Source of the DNA: Caulobacterales bacterium
Lineage (GTDB): Bacteria > Pseudomonadota > Alphaproteobacteria > Caulobacterales > Aquidulcibacteraceae
DNA length: 64,000 nt
NCBI GenBank assembly: GCA_017303355.1
Contig: JAFLCU010000001.1
Location: 310,001 to 374,000, forward strand
Reading direction: 5' to 3'
Shown here in pieces: positions 49,317 through 58,922 of the stretch (its first letter is position 1; each line of letters starts with the position of its first letter). The notes under the pieces are model-generated. The model made no database searches. It saw only the letters and a program-made list of their open reading frames with translations, and was not told where the DNA came from. The position numbers and the translations under genes are program-made.

Positions 49317-51137
49317 TTACTCGGCGGCGACGGGTTTCGGTGCGCGCTTCGGCTTTACGGACTTGGCGCTGCAACCGGCATGCGTGATGTCGAGATAGAA
49401 TTGCTGCATGTCCCACGCGCCGGTTGGGCAACGCTCCGCGCACAAGCCGCAATGCAAGCAGACGTCCTCATCTTTCACCATGACGCGGCCGGTTTTGAGG
49501 TCGTCGCCGATATAGAGGTCTTGCGTGAGATTGAGTGCGGGCGCGTTAAGGCGATCGCGAAGCTCCGTCTCCTCACCATTCTCGGTGAAGGTGATGCAAT
49601 CCATCGGGCAGATATCGACGCAGGCGTCGCATTCGATGCAGAGCTTGCCGGCGAACACGGTCTGCACGTCGCAATTCAGGCAGCGTTGCGCTTCCTTGTA
49701 GCCGAGCAGCGGATCGAAGCCCTTCTCGACCTCGACCTTCACATTGCGCAGCGCCACTTCGTTTTCGACCATCGGCACTTTGTAGCGAAGGTCGAGCGAG
49801 ACATCGTTGTCATAGCTCCATTCATGGATGCCCATCTTGGTGGACACCATCGAGGTTCCTGGCGGCGGACGCTTCTTTACGTCCTGGCCCGTCAGGAAGA
49901 GATCGATCGACACGGCCGCGTCGTGGCCATGCGCGACCGCCCAGATGATGTTCTTCGGGCCGAAGGCGGCGTCACCGCCGAAGAAGACGTTCGGAATGGT
50001 CGATTGGAACGTGGCCTGATCGACAACGGGCATGTCCCATTTGTCGAAATCCATGCCGATGTCGCGCTCGATCCAGGGGAACGAATTCTCCTGGCCGACC
50101 GCCATCAGCACGTCGTCGCACTCATAATGCACGTCCGGCTCACCGGTCGGCTCGAGCTTCTTTTTCCCGTCTTTCTCGACCCAGTGCATTTTCGTGAACC
50201 ACACGCCGGTCAGCTTGCCGTTCTCGTGCGTGAACTCGCGTGGATTATGGAAATTGATGATCGGGATGCCTTCGTGCTGGGCGTCTTCCTTTTCCCAGGG
50301 GCTGGCTTTCATCTCGTCAAAGCCGGAACGCACGATCACCTTCACGTCTTCGCCGCCCAAGCGGCGCGAGGTGCGGCAGCAATCCATCGCCGTGTTGCCG
50401 CCGCCAAGCACGATCACGCGCTTGCCGATCTTGTCGATGTGCTCGAACGAGACGTTGGAAAGCCAATCGATGCCGATATGGACGTTGGCGGCAGCTTCCT
50501 TCTGGCCCGGCAGATTGAGGTCGCGGCCGCGCGGCGCGCCGGTGCCGACGAAAACCGCGTCATAGCCTTCAGCCAGCACGGCTTTCAGCGAATCCACGCG
50601 CTTGCCGAAATGCGTCACCGGTTCGTAGGCGAGGATGTAATTCACCTCTTCGTCGATCACGCTTTCCGGCAGGCGGAAGCGCGGGATCTGGGTGCGGATC
50701 ATGCCGCCGCCCTTGGCTTCGCCATCATAGATGTGAACTTCGTAGCCCAGCGGCAGCAAATCGCGCGCCACCGTCAGCGATGCGGGCCCCGCGCCAATGC
50801 AGACAACGCGCTTACCGTTCTTCTTCACCGCCTTCGGCGGCATGAGCTGCGAAACCTCGCCCTTGTTATCGGCGGCGACGCGCTTCAGGCGGCAGATCGC
50901 CACCGGTTCGTCTTCCACACGGCCACGCCGGCACGCCGGCTCACAGGGGCGATCGCAGGTGCGGCCGAGAATTCCCGGAAACACGTTCGACTTCCAATTG
51001 ACCATGTACGCGTCGGCGTAACGCTGCGCGGCGATCAAGCGGATGTATTCAGGGACAGGCGTATGCGCGGGGCAAGCCCATTGGCAGTCGACGACTTTAT
51101 GAAAATAGTCCGGCTGCCCGATGTCGGTGGGCTTCAA
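49317..51137 (-). CDS. GltD-like FAD/NAD(P) oxidoreductase with ferredoxin domain, probable electron partner of KorAB
   Basis: 606 residues. An N-terminal cysteine-rich region (VDCQWACPAHTPVP, GRTCDRPCEPACRRGRV) binds Fe-S as in glutamate synthase small subunits. Two nucleotide folds follow: VVCIGAGPASLTVARDLLPLGYEV for FAD and VIVLGGGNTAMDCCRTSRRLGGEDV for NAD(P). The C-terminal ferredoxin domain has CIECDACVDICPMDC and CLHCGLCAERCPTGAW, two 4Fe-4S sites. The long linker with a further Fe-S-like segment (AQRCLNCDVQTVFAGKLC) is specific to this subfamily. It lies 1.3 kb upstream of korA on the same strand and likely passes electrons between ferredoxin and NAD(P)H. Confidence 0.85.
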   Translation of the reverse strand: MKPTDIGQPDYFHKVVDCQWACPAHTPVPEYIRLIAAQRYADAYMVNWKSNVFPGILGRTCDRPCEPACRRGRVEDEPVAICRLKRVAADNKGEVSQLMPPKAVKKNGKRVVCIGAGPASLTVARDLLPLGYEVHIYDGEAKGGGMIRTQIPRFRLPESVIDEEVNYILAYEPVTHFGKRVDSLKAVLAEGYDAVFVGTGAPRGRDLNLPGQKEAAANVHIGIDWLSNVSFEHIDKIGKRVIVLGGGNTAMDCCRTSRRLGGEDVKVIVRSGFDEMKASPWEKEDAQHEGIPIINFHNPREFTHENGKLTGVWFTKMHWVEKDGKKKLEPTGEPDVHYECDDVLMAVGQENSFPWIERDIGMDFDKWDMPVVDQATFQSTIPNVFFGGDAAFGPKNIIWAVAHGHDAAVSIDLFLTGQDVKKRPPPGTSMVSTKMGIHEWSYDNDVSLDLRYKVPMVENEVALRNVKVEVEKGFDPLLGYKEAQRCLNCDVQTVFAGKLCIECDACVDICPMDCITFTENGEETELRDRLNAPALNLTQDLYIGDDLKTGRVMVKDEDVCLHCGLCAERCPTGAWDMQQFYLDITHAGCSAKSVKPKRAPKPVAAE

Positions 51138-51214
51138 GACGCCTCCTCCTGGCTCTATTGCGTCAACCTAAAGCGCAACGCGCGCCACGCAAGCGATGGT
51201 GTTGCGATCGATTC

Positions 51215-51904
51215 TCAGCGTGGCCCGATTTCGAACCGCAACGTCGCCACGCCATCGACGCCGCACGTGACCTGATCCCCCGCGACGAGCGGGCCGACGC
51301 CGGATGGTGTGCCGGTGAACACCAGATCGCCCGCGCGCAATGCCCAGGACCGCGAAAGGTGCGCGATGATTTCTGGAACGCTCCAGATCATGTCGGCGAT
51401 GTCGGCGCCCTGTTTGGTCTGCCCGTTCACGGAGAGCCAGATGCGGCCCCGCGCCGGATGCCCCACCGCTGACGCAGGGCGCAGCGCGCTCAACGGCGCT
51501 GAATTGTCGAACGCCTTGGCGGCGTCCCATGGGGCGCCGCCTTTCTTGGCTTCAGCCTGGCGGTCGCGCCGGGTGAGATCGACGCCGACGCCATAGCCCC
51601 AGATGTGGGATAGCGCGTCGGTTTCGACAATGTTCACGCCGGCCTTGCCGATCGCCAGCACGAGTTCGACCTCGTAGTGCAGATTATCGGTGTTCAGCGC
51701 GTACGGGATCGTAGCGCCGTCCGGGACCACCGCGTCAGCGGGTTTCGAGAAAAAGATCGGCGGCTCGCTCTTGGGGTCATTGCCCATTTCGCGAACGTGG
51801 TCGGCGTAATTACGCCCTACGCAGAATATGCGCCGGATCGGAAATCGCCCGCCGCCGTCGATTGTGGCGAAAGCTTGGGGCGGCGGATCAAGAACGAAGC
51901 TCAT
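51215..51904 (-). CDS. Fumarylacetoacetate hydrolase family protein (fumarylpyruvate hydrolase type)
   Basis: 229 residues from ATG 51904 (MSFVLDPPPQAFATIDGG). RIFCVGRNYADHVREMG, PPIFFSKPADAVV, LHYEVELVLAIGKAG (metal Glu residues) and GVGVDLTRRDRQAEAKKGGAPW are typical of the short FAH group. That group includes NagK fumarylpyruvate hydrolase and YcgM. It would cleave fumarylpyruvate or a similar acylpyruvate from gentisate-type aromatic breakdown; alternative activities are oxaloacetate decarboxylation and acylpyruvase. No gentisate dioxygenase lies nearby. Confidence 0.85.
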   Translation of the reverse strand: MSFVLDPPPQAFATIDGGGRFPIRRIFCVGRNYADHVREMGNDPKSEPPIFFSKPADAVVPDGATIPYALNTDNLHYEVELVLAIGKAGVNIVETDALSHIWGYGVGVDLTRRDRQAEAKKGGAPWDAAKAFDNSAPLSALRPASAVGHPARGRIWLSVNGQTKQGADIADMIWSVPEIIAHLSRSWALRAGDLVFTGTPSGVGPLVAGDQVTCGVDGVATLRFEIGPR

Positions 51905-52036
51905 ACGCGCTTCAAGCACGCGCCTTGCGCGCTGGCAAACTCGCGTTGGCGGGGAAAGCGACGAGCACTGCGTACAATCGCTTGCGCCTGACCCATTGGT
52001 GCTGGATTCTATGCATTCTTCCGCAAGGGGCGGTGC

Positions 52037-55000
52037 ATGGAATGGCTGGTCATCCTTGGCCTTGGCGCCTGGGTGTGGCTGCAATCACGGCGCATCGACG
52101 CGTTGACGCGACGGCTCGATGAGCTGGACCGCGCTCAGGCCGCGCCGGCGCCGGGGCCTTGGCGCGCGCCAAGCGAACCCACAACAAGCGCCCTCGCTGA
52201 AGCGCCCCTCATTCTCGATACGCCGCTGCCGCCGCTCCAAGAGGAGCCCCTGCTGCTGACCGTGCCGGCGCCGCCCGAGGAAGAGCCGCTGCTGCTCGAC
52301 ACGCCCGTGCCCGAAGCCGCGAACGAAGAAGACGCGGAAGCCTTCAAAGGGCGCGTGCTGCCCTACGAGCCGCCGAGCGCGCGCAAACCGCCGCCACCGT
52401 CGCGGCGTGCGCTTGAAAACTGGATCGCCGAGAACGGGCTCGCTTGGCTCGGCGGGGGCGCGGCGGCGCTCGCCGGCATTTTCGCGGTTCCGCTATTGAT
52501 CGCGCAATCCTGGTTCACGCCCGCGGTGCAGATGTCTTGCGCCTTCATCCTGGGCGTCATGTTTATTGGCCTCAGCGAGTGGGCGCGCCGCATCGGCATT
52601 GCGCGTCCGCCTGGGCACCCCCTGGTCGCCGCGTTGCTCGCCGGCGCCGGCGCCGCGACGCTCTACGCAACCGCCTGGGGCGCGCATGGCTTGCACGGCT
52701 TGATCGGGCCGTGGACGGCCACGGTGTTTCTCCTGATTTGCGCGCTGCTGCTGGCGGCGCTTTCATTCCTGCACGGCCAAGCGTTCGGCGTGCTGGCCAT
52801 CGCCGCCGCGATGCTAACGCCCGCGCTCGCCAGCTTCGTTGTCTGGCCATCCTACGCTGTGACGCTGTTTGTGTGCGGCGTGGCGGCGTCTGGGTTCGCG
52901 CTCGCGGCATTGCGTAGATGGGGCTGGGTCGCCGTCGCCACAATGGCGGGGCTCTATTTCTGGTTCGCGGCGGCGATTGCTGTTGCTGAAACGACGCGTG
53001 CGTTGACGCTTCTCGGCTTCGCTGGCCTCGGCGGCGTGGCGCTCGCGCTTCGCCCGCCCGCCGACGAAACGCTTCAGACCGGACTGACATGGCGGCGCAC
53101 GATCGGCGCTCTGCCGGCGGCGGCGATCGCGATTTCGGCCGTGCTGCTGCTTTGGGTGTGGTTTGCGACGTCGTCGTCGCTGACGGGCGCGGTGCGCGGC
53201 CCCGCAAGCATTGGCGCCATTCTTGTCGCGCTCTCGGCGCTGGCCGTGCGCGCGCGCGTGGCGCCGCCGGCGACGCTTGCGGTCGCGATTGGCGCGCTTG
53301 TGTTCGGGTTCATGGCGCACTTGGCGACGCGCATGAGCTACGGCCCGCCGAGCGCGGATTTCTTCGCCTTCATCGTGCTCGCCGCCGCCGTGGTCGCCGC
53401 GTCCGCGATCGGCGCCAAAGCGCATCATAGCGCGCGCTTGCTGGTGGCCGGCTTCGGCGCCGGCGGTACGGCCATGCTCATCTTGCTCGCCGCGTCGTCG
53501 CGCGGCGATTGGAACAGCTTGCCCGCCGCCGCTGCTTTGTTCAGCGGCGCGATCTTGCTTGCGGCGTGCGCGTGGCGCACCGCGCGCGATGCGCCGGACG
53601 CCGCGCAGGATACGGTGGTGGATTTCTGGGCTGGCGCCGGCGCCCTGCTTTTGCTGCTCGGCTTTGAGTCCATCTTCCACGGCTACGTGAACACGATCAT
53701 GGACGCCGCGCTCGCGGGGAGCTTCGCGGCGGCGTTCGGATGGAAACGCTGGAGGGTGCTGCGGTTCGCGGCGTTGGGCGCGGCCGTATTCTCGCTCGGC
53801 CACGCGCTCTCCGCCGACGTCTTCGCCGACACGATCGCGGGCGTTCGCCCGGTCTGGGGCACGTTGCTGCTGCTCGGCGGAACGAGCGCATTGCTCTTCC
53901 TTGCCGGGCGCGTGGCTGAACGCGCCGAGCCGCGCGGCATGATGGCGGAATCATTGAGCGTCGCGGGCGTCTTCGCCGCTTTGATCGGCGTCTTCTTGGC
54001 GCTGCGCTGGCTCGCCACGGAGGGCGGCGGCGGCGTGCTCGATGAGTTCACGCAATCATCGTTGAGCGCGCTGAGCCTGGCGATCGCCGGGCAGATCACC
54101 TTGGCGCGCGCGGGCGAGGAGCGCGGCTTGATCGCCAAATGGCGCGGGCATGTCCTGCTGGGCGCCGGCCTCTTGCTGACGCTGTTCGTCGCGGGGCTTG
54201 GCGCAAATCCGTGGTGGGGCGCGAACGCGGCGACGATCACCGGACCGGCTTTGTTCAATGGCATGCTGATCGCCTATCTGGCGCCGGCGGCGCTGGCGCT
54301 CTACGCGGCGCGGCGGCTTTATGAGCGCCAGCTTTGGTCGGCGCGCGTGTTCGCGAGCGCGGGCGGCGTGCTGCTTTTGCTGTGGGCGGCGCTGGAGCTG
54401 CGCCGCTGGTTCCACGGCGTCGACATGGCGCATGCGCAGGTCGGCGTGTTCGAGGGCGCGTGCTATGCGTTGCTCTTCCTCGTCAGCGCGCTTGCGATCA
54501 CCGTCACCGGACGGGCGCGGGAACCGCGCCACGCCGCGCAACCCTTCACCCATGATCTCATTCTGATCTCGCGCGGCGGCGCCTGGGTTGGATTGATCGC
54601 GGCGTTGTTGCTGATGCTGCTGGTGCGCCACCCTTGGTGGGGCGCGCAATTCGCGCCCGATAGCGACGCCGCCTCCACCGGATGGGCGACGCTGGCGCAA
54701 TTCGCCGGCGTGATGCTGAGCCTTTTGCTTGGCCGCGCGCTCTCACGTTCGCGCGCCGCCGACATTACCCGGTTCGCGGCCGCGGCCAGCGCGGTGCTGC
54801 TGGCGTGGAGCTTCGGCCACGCCGGCATACGCTGGCTTCACCATGGCGGCGCGATGGATGACGCAACGCCGCTTTCGGGCAGCGAAGGCTTGCTGCATGC
54901 GTTATGGCCGCTGGCGTTGGCGTGCGGTGGCGCATTCCTCGCTTTGCGCGCGCCCGGTCGCGATACAGTCCGTGCGTACCTCTATGATCTGCTGGCGATC

Positions 55001-55639
55001 TTCGCGACGGCGGTGTGGCCGGCGCTCGGCTTCGCGGGCTTGGGCTATTGGCTCACCTTCAATCCGTATTGGGGCTTTGCGCCGGCGGATATGTCGTCGC
55101 TTACGTCGGCCGGCTTTAGCCTTGCGCTGTTCGCGGCGGCCGCGTGGCTGAGCGCGATGTCGCCGGATATGCCGCGTATTCGCGGGCGCGACTGGTTCGA
55201 GCGCTTCGCCACCATCGCCTGCATCGCGCATCTGTTCACGGGCGCGACGCTCGCGGTGCGGCGCCTCTATCACGCGACCGAGATCAGCGAAGCGCCGACG
55301 CTCGACGTTGAGATGTGGACGTATTCGGCGGTGTGGGCGCTGTTTGGCGCGGGTGCGTTCTGGCTTGGCGCGCAACGACGCGAGGCCGTGCTGCGCTGGA
55401 GCGGACTGGTTATCCTGTTGGGCGCGACGGCTTACGTGTTCTTCCTCACGCTCACGCGGTTGCGCGGCATTGTGCAATTCGGCTCGGTGCTTGGGCTCGC
55501 GGCCGTGTTGCTGGGCGTCGCCTGGTTCGCGCGGACGTATCAGGCCGGCCCGAAACTCTCCGGCCCGCGCGACATGCAGGCGATTACCCCAGCCGCGCGG
55601 CGTGAAAGGCGACGTGCTCGGCGATATAGGTCGCCATGA
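52037..55639 (+). CDS. DUF2339 polytopic membrane protein
   Basis: 1200 residues. A short membrane anchor at residues 1-20 (MEWLVILGLGAWVWLQSRRI) leads to a coiled, Pro/Glu-rich cytoplasmic linker to about residue 125. Then come roughly 28 to 30 hydrophobic segments up to the end. GLAWLGGGAAALAGIFAVPLLIAQSWFTP and the ...HPLVAALLAGAGAATLYATAWGAHGLHGL region are DUF2339 hallmarks. The family is common in proteobacteria and its function is unknown. The last 56 bases overlap the convergent S-formylglutathione hydrolase gene. Confidence 0.9.
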   Translation: MEWLVILGLGAWVWLQSRRIDALTRRLDELDRAQAAPAPGPWRAPSEPTTSALAEAPLILDTPLPPLQEEPLLLTVPAPPEEEPLLLDTPVPEAANEEDAEAFKGRVLPYEPPSARKPPPPSRRALENWIAENGLAWLGGGAAALAGIFAVPLLIAQSWFTPAVQMSCAFILGVMFIGLSEWARRIGIARPPGHPLVAALLAGAGAATLYATAWGAHGLHGLIGPWTATVFLLICALLLAALSFLHGQAFGVLAIAAAMLTPALASFVVWPSYAVTLFVCGVAASGFALAALRRWGWVAVATMAGLYFWFAAAIAVAETTRALTLLGFAGLGGVALALRPPADETLQTGLTWRRTIGALPAAAIAISAVLLLWVWFATSSSLTGAVRGPASIGAILVALSALAVRARVAPPATLAVAIGALVFGFMAHLATRMSYGPPSADFFAFIVLAAAVVAASAIGAKAHHSARLLVAGFGAGGTAMLILLAASSRGDWNSLPAAAALFSGAILLAACAWRTARDAPDAAQDTVVDFWAGAGALLLLLGFESIFHGYVNTIMDAALAGSFAAAFGWKRWRVLRFAALGAAVFSLGHALSADVFADTIAGVRPVWGTLLLLGGTSALLFLAGRVAERAEPRGMMAESLSVAGVFAALIGVFLALRWLATEGGGGVLDEFTQSSLSALSLAIAGQITLARAGEERGLIAKWRGHVLLGAGLLLTLFVAGLGANPWWGANAATITGPALFNGMLIAYLAPAALALYAARRLYERQLWSARVFASAGGVLLLLWAALELRRWFHGVDMAHAQVGVFEGACYALLFLVSALAITVTGRAREPRHAAQPFTHDLILISRGGAWVGLIAALLLMLLVRHPWWGAQFAPDSDAASTGWATLAQFAGVMLSLLLGRALSRSRAADITRFAAAASAVLLAWSFGHAGIRWLHHGGAMDDATPLSGSEGLLHALWPLALACGGAFLALRAPGRDTVRAYLYDLLAIFATAVWPALGFAGLGYWLTFNPYWGFAPADMSSLTSAGFSLALFAAAAWLSAMSPDMPRIRGRDWFERFATIACIAHLFTGATLAVRRLYHATEISEAPTLDVEMWTYSAVWALFGAGAFWLGAQRREAVLRWSGLVILLGATAYVFFLTLTRLRGIVQFGSVLGLAAVLLGVAWFARTYQAGPKLSGPRDMQAITPAARRERRRARRYRSP

Positions 55640-56411
55640 AGAAGTACGAGTGATCGTAACCTTCATGACGGCGCAGCGTGAGCTTTTGGCCAGCCTTCGC
55701 CGCCGCTGCTTCCAGCAAGTCGAGCTTCAACTGGTTTTCAAGGAATGGATCGCCAAGGCCCTGATCGATGAGAATATCATCGAACGGCTTGGCCTTGCCG
55801 GCTTCGATCAGCAGCGCGGAATCGTGCGCCTTCCAAGTTTCGCGATCGGCGCCGAGATAGGCGCTGAACGCCTTCTCGCCCCATGGGCACCGCGTCGGCG
55901 ACGAGATCGGCGCGAAGGCCGAGACGCCGCGAAACAGGTTCGGATGCTTCATCGCTAAAGTCAGCGCGCCGTGCCCGCCCATGGAATGACCAAGGATCGA
56001 ACGCCGCGCCTGCAAGGGAAACGCCGCTTCGACAGCGGCGATGAGGTCGCGCGTGACGTAGCTTTCCATCTTGAAATGCGCCGCCCAGGGCGCTTGCGTC
56101 GCGTCGATGTAAAAGCCCGCGCCCTGCCCCAGATCATAGGCTGGATCGTCGGCCACGCCCTCGCCGCGCGGCGACGTATCTGGCGCGACGATCGCCACGC
56201 CATGGCGCGCCGCCGCTTCATAGGCGCCGGCCTTGGTGGTGAAATTGTCTTCCGTGCAGGTGAGGCCGGACAGCCAGATCAGGTACGGGAACGGGCCCTC
56301 GCCTGGCGGCGTGAAGACCGAGAGCGTCATCTTCGTGCCGGTGGCGGCGCTTTGGTGGTGCGCGTACGCGAGCGCACCCCCGTGAACGCGATGTGTCTTG
56401 GTGATGTCCAT
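55584..56411 (-). CDS. fghA: S-formylglutathione hydrolase
   Basis: 275 residues, alpha/beta hydrolase of the esterase D family. The oxyanion/entry segment is PYLIWLSGLTCTEDNFTTKAGAYEAAARHG. The nucleophile is in ILGHSMGGHGALTLAMKHP and the catalytic His in RRHEGYDHSYFF, with an Asp in the DILIDQGLGDPF region. It hydrolyses S-formylglutathione to formate and glutathione, completing formaldehyde detoxification started by the class III alcohol dehydrogenase encoded 1.4 kb upstream on the same strand. Confidence 0.95.
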   Translation of the reverse strand: MDITKTHRVHGGALAYAHHQSAATGTKMTLSVFTPPGEGPFPYLIWLSGLTCTEDNFTTKAGAYEAAARHGVAIVAPDTSPRGEGVADDPAYDLGQGAGFYIDATQAPWAAHFKMESYVTRDLIAAVEAAFPLQARRSILGHSMGGHGALTLAMKHPNLFRGVSAFAPISSPTRCPWGEKAFSAYLGADRETWKAHDSALLIEAGKAKPFDDILIDQGLGDPFLENQLKLDLLEAAAAKAGQKLTLRRHEGYDHSYFFMATYIAEHVAFHAARLG

Positions 56412-56678
56412 GCGCGCTCTCTAGCGCGTAAGGCGGGATTTCGGAAGAATGGCGTCCAAGAAGAGCGTGCGCCGGTGTTTGCAGGTTGGAGCGCGCGGCT
56501 CCGCCGCGCATGCGCCGCGGAGCGGCGCGCTCCCTTCTTTCAAGGGTTGTGCTCACGCCGGCGGGGACGCCGGCGGTCCAAGAAGATTGCGCCCAGCACG
56601 TTTGGCCGCGTGGAGCTTGGGCTCCGCGCGGTTGTGGGGATGATAGGTGCCGGCTGGAAGCCGGCGGTCCGATGGGAT
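56412..56678. repeat. Cluster of palindromic repeat units between fghA and the next gene
   Basis: The 267-base gap has no gene. It holds a near-perfect GC palindrome at 56489-56533 (TTGGAGCGCGCGGCTCCGCC ... GCGGAGCGGCGCGCTCC). A single arm of the GCCCTCG-related family, GCCGGCGGGGACGCCGGCGG, lies near 56566, and a single arm of the TTCCA variant, GTGCCGGCTGGAAGCCGGCG, near 56648. This is the densest collection of repeat pieces in the window and shows that different units insert near each other. Confidence 0.7.
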
Positions 56679-57176
56679 TTAGGACGAGTCAGCGACGGCC
56701 GGCATGGGGGCGAGCGCGTGCGTGATGAAAGTGCGCGACGGCGGCGCGTAGGCGATCAGGCGCGTATCGATATAGCCGTGGCTGAGACGGCGCTTGACGC
56801 GGGCGACGTATTTCGTGGGATCGAACATCGCGGCGATCAAGCGCATGCAGCGTTCGAATGGCGAAGCGTTGCGCAAGCGCACGCGGCTGCATTTCACGAT
56901 GACGCGCGCGTTCGAACGCTGTTTGCGAAAGCCAGCGCGACCGCTCAGCATCGGCGCTGCGCGCGAGACCAGGCCCATCTCATGGATGGCTTGCTGGAAG
57001 ATGGTGCATTCGACTTGGCGCTCGGCGTGACGCAGCAGCTTTTCGAGCCGGCGGGTTTTGCGTGGTTTGCCGAGACGGAGCAGCAACCCCACCAGACACG
57101 CCAGCCCATAGATCATCGCGGCCGCGAGGGCCTCGATTTCTGTTTTGCTGACGATGGGGCGGGGGTTCTGTTTCAT
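56679..57176 (-). CDS. Hypothetical membrane-associated protein
   Basis: 165 residues from ATG 57176. One hydrophobic helix lies near the N terminus (AAAMIYGLACLVGLLLRLG), followed by a very basic body (KPRKTRRLEKLLRHAERQVEC, GRAGFRKQRSNARVIVKCSRVRLRNASPFERCMRLIAAMFDPTKYVARVKRRL). No family is recognised. It stands alone between the formaldehyde genes, with 121 bases to the next gene. It could be a lineage-specific gene; codon use looks ordinary. Confidence 0.55.
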   Translation of the reverse strand: MKQNPRPIVSKTEIEALAAAMIYGLACLVGLLLRLGKPRKTRRLEKLLRHAERQVECTIFQQAIHEMGLVSRAAPMLSGRAGFRKQRSNARVIVKCSRVRLRNASPFERCMRLIAAMFDPTKYVARVKRRLSHGYIDTRLIAYAPPSRTFITHALAPMPAVADSS

Positions 57177-57306
57177 GCGGCGCATTATGCGGCCGTTTTG
57201 ATGCGGTCGGATTGAATCGCACGATTATTTTCGAAGTGCTTGGCGCGATTGGGCTTTTGAAAATGACGCCCGGGGATAGAGCGCGCCTCTATCCCCCCAA
57301 ACGCGG

Positions 57307-57774
57307 CTATGGCCGTCGCTGCGCCGCCGCCGCTGTCTGCGCTTGATCGAGCGCGACGCCGAGGGCTTGGGCTTCCTCCGGCGTCGGCTCGCCGCGGATA
57401 AAGCGCAGCCGCAACGCGCCCTCGTTGACCTCCAAGGTCGCCAGGCGCGGGCCGCTGCGCAGGAAGAGCGGCACCGAAAGATCGGTGAGCACGCGATGAT
57501 CATTGGCGCCGAGATAGATCGAGGGGCGATCGCAGATCACCGCGTCGACATAGGGCTGGCCAGCCGGACGCGTGAACGGCGTTGGCGCCGTCAGGATCGA
57601 GAAGCCTTCGACGGGAATGTACGAGACGCTGGCTGGCTGACGCACGAACACGCCGCACAATTCCTGCTGCCCCGGCGGCGGCGCGATCATGGGCGCGGCC
57701 GGGACCTCCTGCGCGGCGGCGCCGGCCGAAAACATGGCGCATGCCGCGCACGCCGCAATGATCCATCGCTTCAT
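57307..57774 (-). CDS. Hypothetical secreted protein
   Basis: 155 residues with a signal peptide ([22 protein letters not shown]). The mature part contains two cysteines (QELCGVFV and AVICDRPS) and a short conserved-looking segment (PSIYLGANDHRVLTDLSVPLFLRSGPRLATLEV). It ends in an Ala/Gln-rich helix. No family is recognised. Its start codon overlaps the stop of the formaldehyde dehydrogenase gene (TGATG), so the two are coupled, but a role in formaldehyde metabolism is not evident. Confidence 0.65.
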   Translation of the reverse strand: MKRWIIAACAACAMFSAGAAAQEVPAAPMIAPPPGQQELCGVFVRQPASVSYIPVEGFSILTAPTPFTRPAGQPYVDAVICDRPSIYLGANDHRVLTDLSVPLFLRSGPRLATLEVNEGALRLRFIRGEPTPEEAQALGVALDQAQTAAAAQRRP

Positions 57775-58883
57775 CAGAACACCACCACCGAGCGAATGCT
57801 CTCGCCCTTATGCATCAGGTCAAACGCATCATTGATGCGCTCGAGCGGCATCGTGTGCGTGATCATGGAATCGATCTGTATCTTGCCGTCCATGTACCAG
57901 TCCACAATGCGCGGCACATCGGTGCGACCGCGCGCGCCGCCGAAGGCCGTGCCTTTCCAGACCCGGCCCGTCACCAATTGGAATGGGCGCGTGGCGATTT
58001 CCTTGCCGGCTTCGGCCACGCCGATGATGATGCTCTCGCCCCAGCCGCGATGGCAGGCTTCGAGCGCCTGGCGCATCACATTGGTGTTGCCGGTGCAATC
58101 GAACGTGTAATCGGCGCCGCCGCCGGTGAGTTCGACAAGGTGCGCGACCAGATCGCCGCTGACATCCTTCGGATTGACGAAGTGCGTCATGCCGAATTTG
58201 CGGCCCCATTCTTCGCGCGCGGAATTGATATCGACGCCGATGATCATGTTGGCGCCGACCAGCTTGGCGCCTTGGATCACGTTGAGGCCGATGCCGCCCA
58301 GGCCGAAGACGATGACATTGGCGCCGGGCTCCACCTGCGCCGTGTTCGTCACCGCGCCGACGCCGGTGGTGACGCCGCAGCCGATATAGCAGGCCTTATC
58401 GAACGGCGCGTCCTTGCGGATTTTCGCGAGCGCAATTTCCGGCAGCACGGTGAAATTCGAAAACGTCGAGCAGCCCATATAGTGCGCGACGGGTTGGCCT
58501 TTGTAGGAAAAGCGCGACGTGCCATCCGGCATCAGGCCCTTGCCTTGCGTCGCGCGGATGGCGGTGCAGAGATTGGTCTTGCGCGAGAGACAGCTTTTGC
58601 ACTGGCGGCATTCGGGCGTGTAGAGTGGAATGACGTGATCGCCGACGGCGACGCTCGTGACGCCGGCGCCAATCTCGCGCACGATGCCCGCGCCTTCGTG
58701 GCCCAGAACGGACGGGAAGATGCCTTCGCTATCGAGACCATCAAGCGTGTAGGCGTCGGTATGGCAGATGCCGGTGGCCTTGATCTCGACCAGAACCTCG
58801 CCCGCCTTCGGGCCTTCAAGATCGAGTTCGACAATTTCCAGAGGCTTTTTGGCCTCGAACGCGACAGCCGCTTTGGTCTTCAT
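57774..58883 (-). CDS. adhC: S-(hydroxymethyl)glutathione dehydrogenase / class III alcohol dehydrogenase
   Basis: 369 residues. The catalytic zinc site is seen in [15 protein letters not shown] and [10 protein letters not shown]; four structural-zinc cysteines lie in [15 protein letters not shown]. The NAD-binding fold has [58 protein letters not shown] is specific to class III enzymes. It oxidises S-hydroxymethylglutathione, formed from formaldehyde, to S-formylglutathione; S-nitrosoglutathione reduction is a known side activity. fghA lies downstream on the same strand. Confidence 0.96.
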   Translation of the reverse strand: MKTKAAVAFEAKKPLEIVELDLEGPKAGEVLVEIKATGICHTDAYTLDGLDSEGIFPSVLGHEGAGIVREIGAGVTSVAVGDHVIPLYTPECRQCKSCLSRKTNLCTAIRATQGKGLMPDGTSRFSYKGQPVAHYMGCSTFSNFTVLPEIALAKIRKDAPFDKACYIGCGVTTGVGAVTNTAQVEPGANVIVFGLGGIGLNVIQGAKLVGANMIIGVDINSAREEWGRKFGMTHFVNPKDVSGDLVAHLVELTGGGADYTFDCTGNTNVMRQALEACHRGWGESIIIGVAEAGKEIATRPFQLVTGRVWKGTAFGGARGRTDVPRIVDWYMDGKIQIDSMITHTMPLERINDAFDLMHKGESIRSVVVF

Positions 58884-58922
58884 GCATACGCTCCGAAAGT
58901 CAGGAGCGCGCTATAGCCTCGT

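Noticed and set aside
49233-51275. Plus-strand open frame of 680 codons opposite the GltD-like flavoprotein
   Set aside because: The minus strand has cysteine clusters and nucleotide-binding motifs; the antisense frame is His/Asp-rich shadow sequence.
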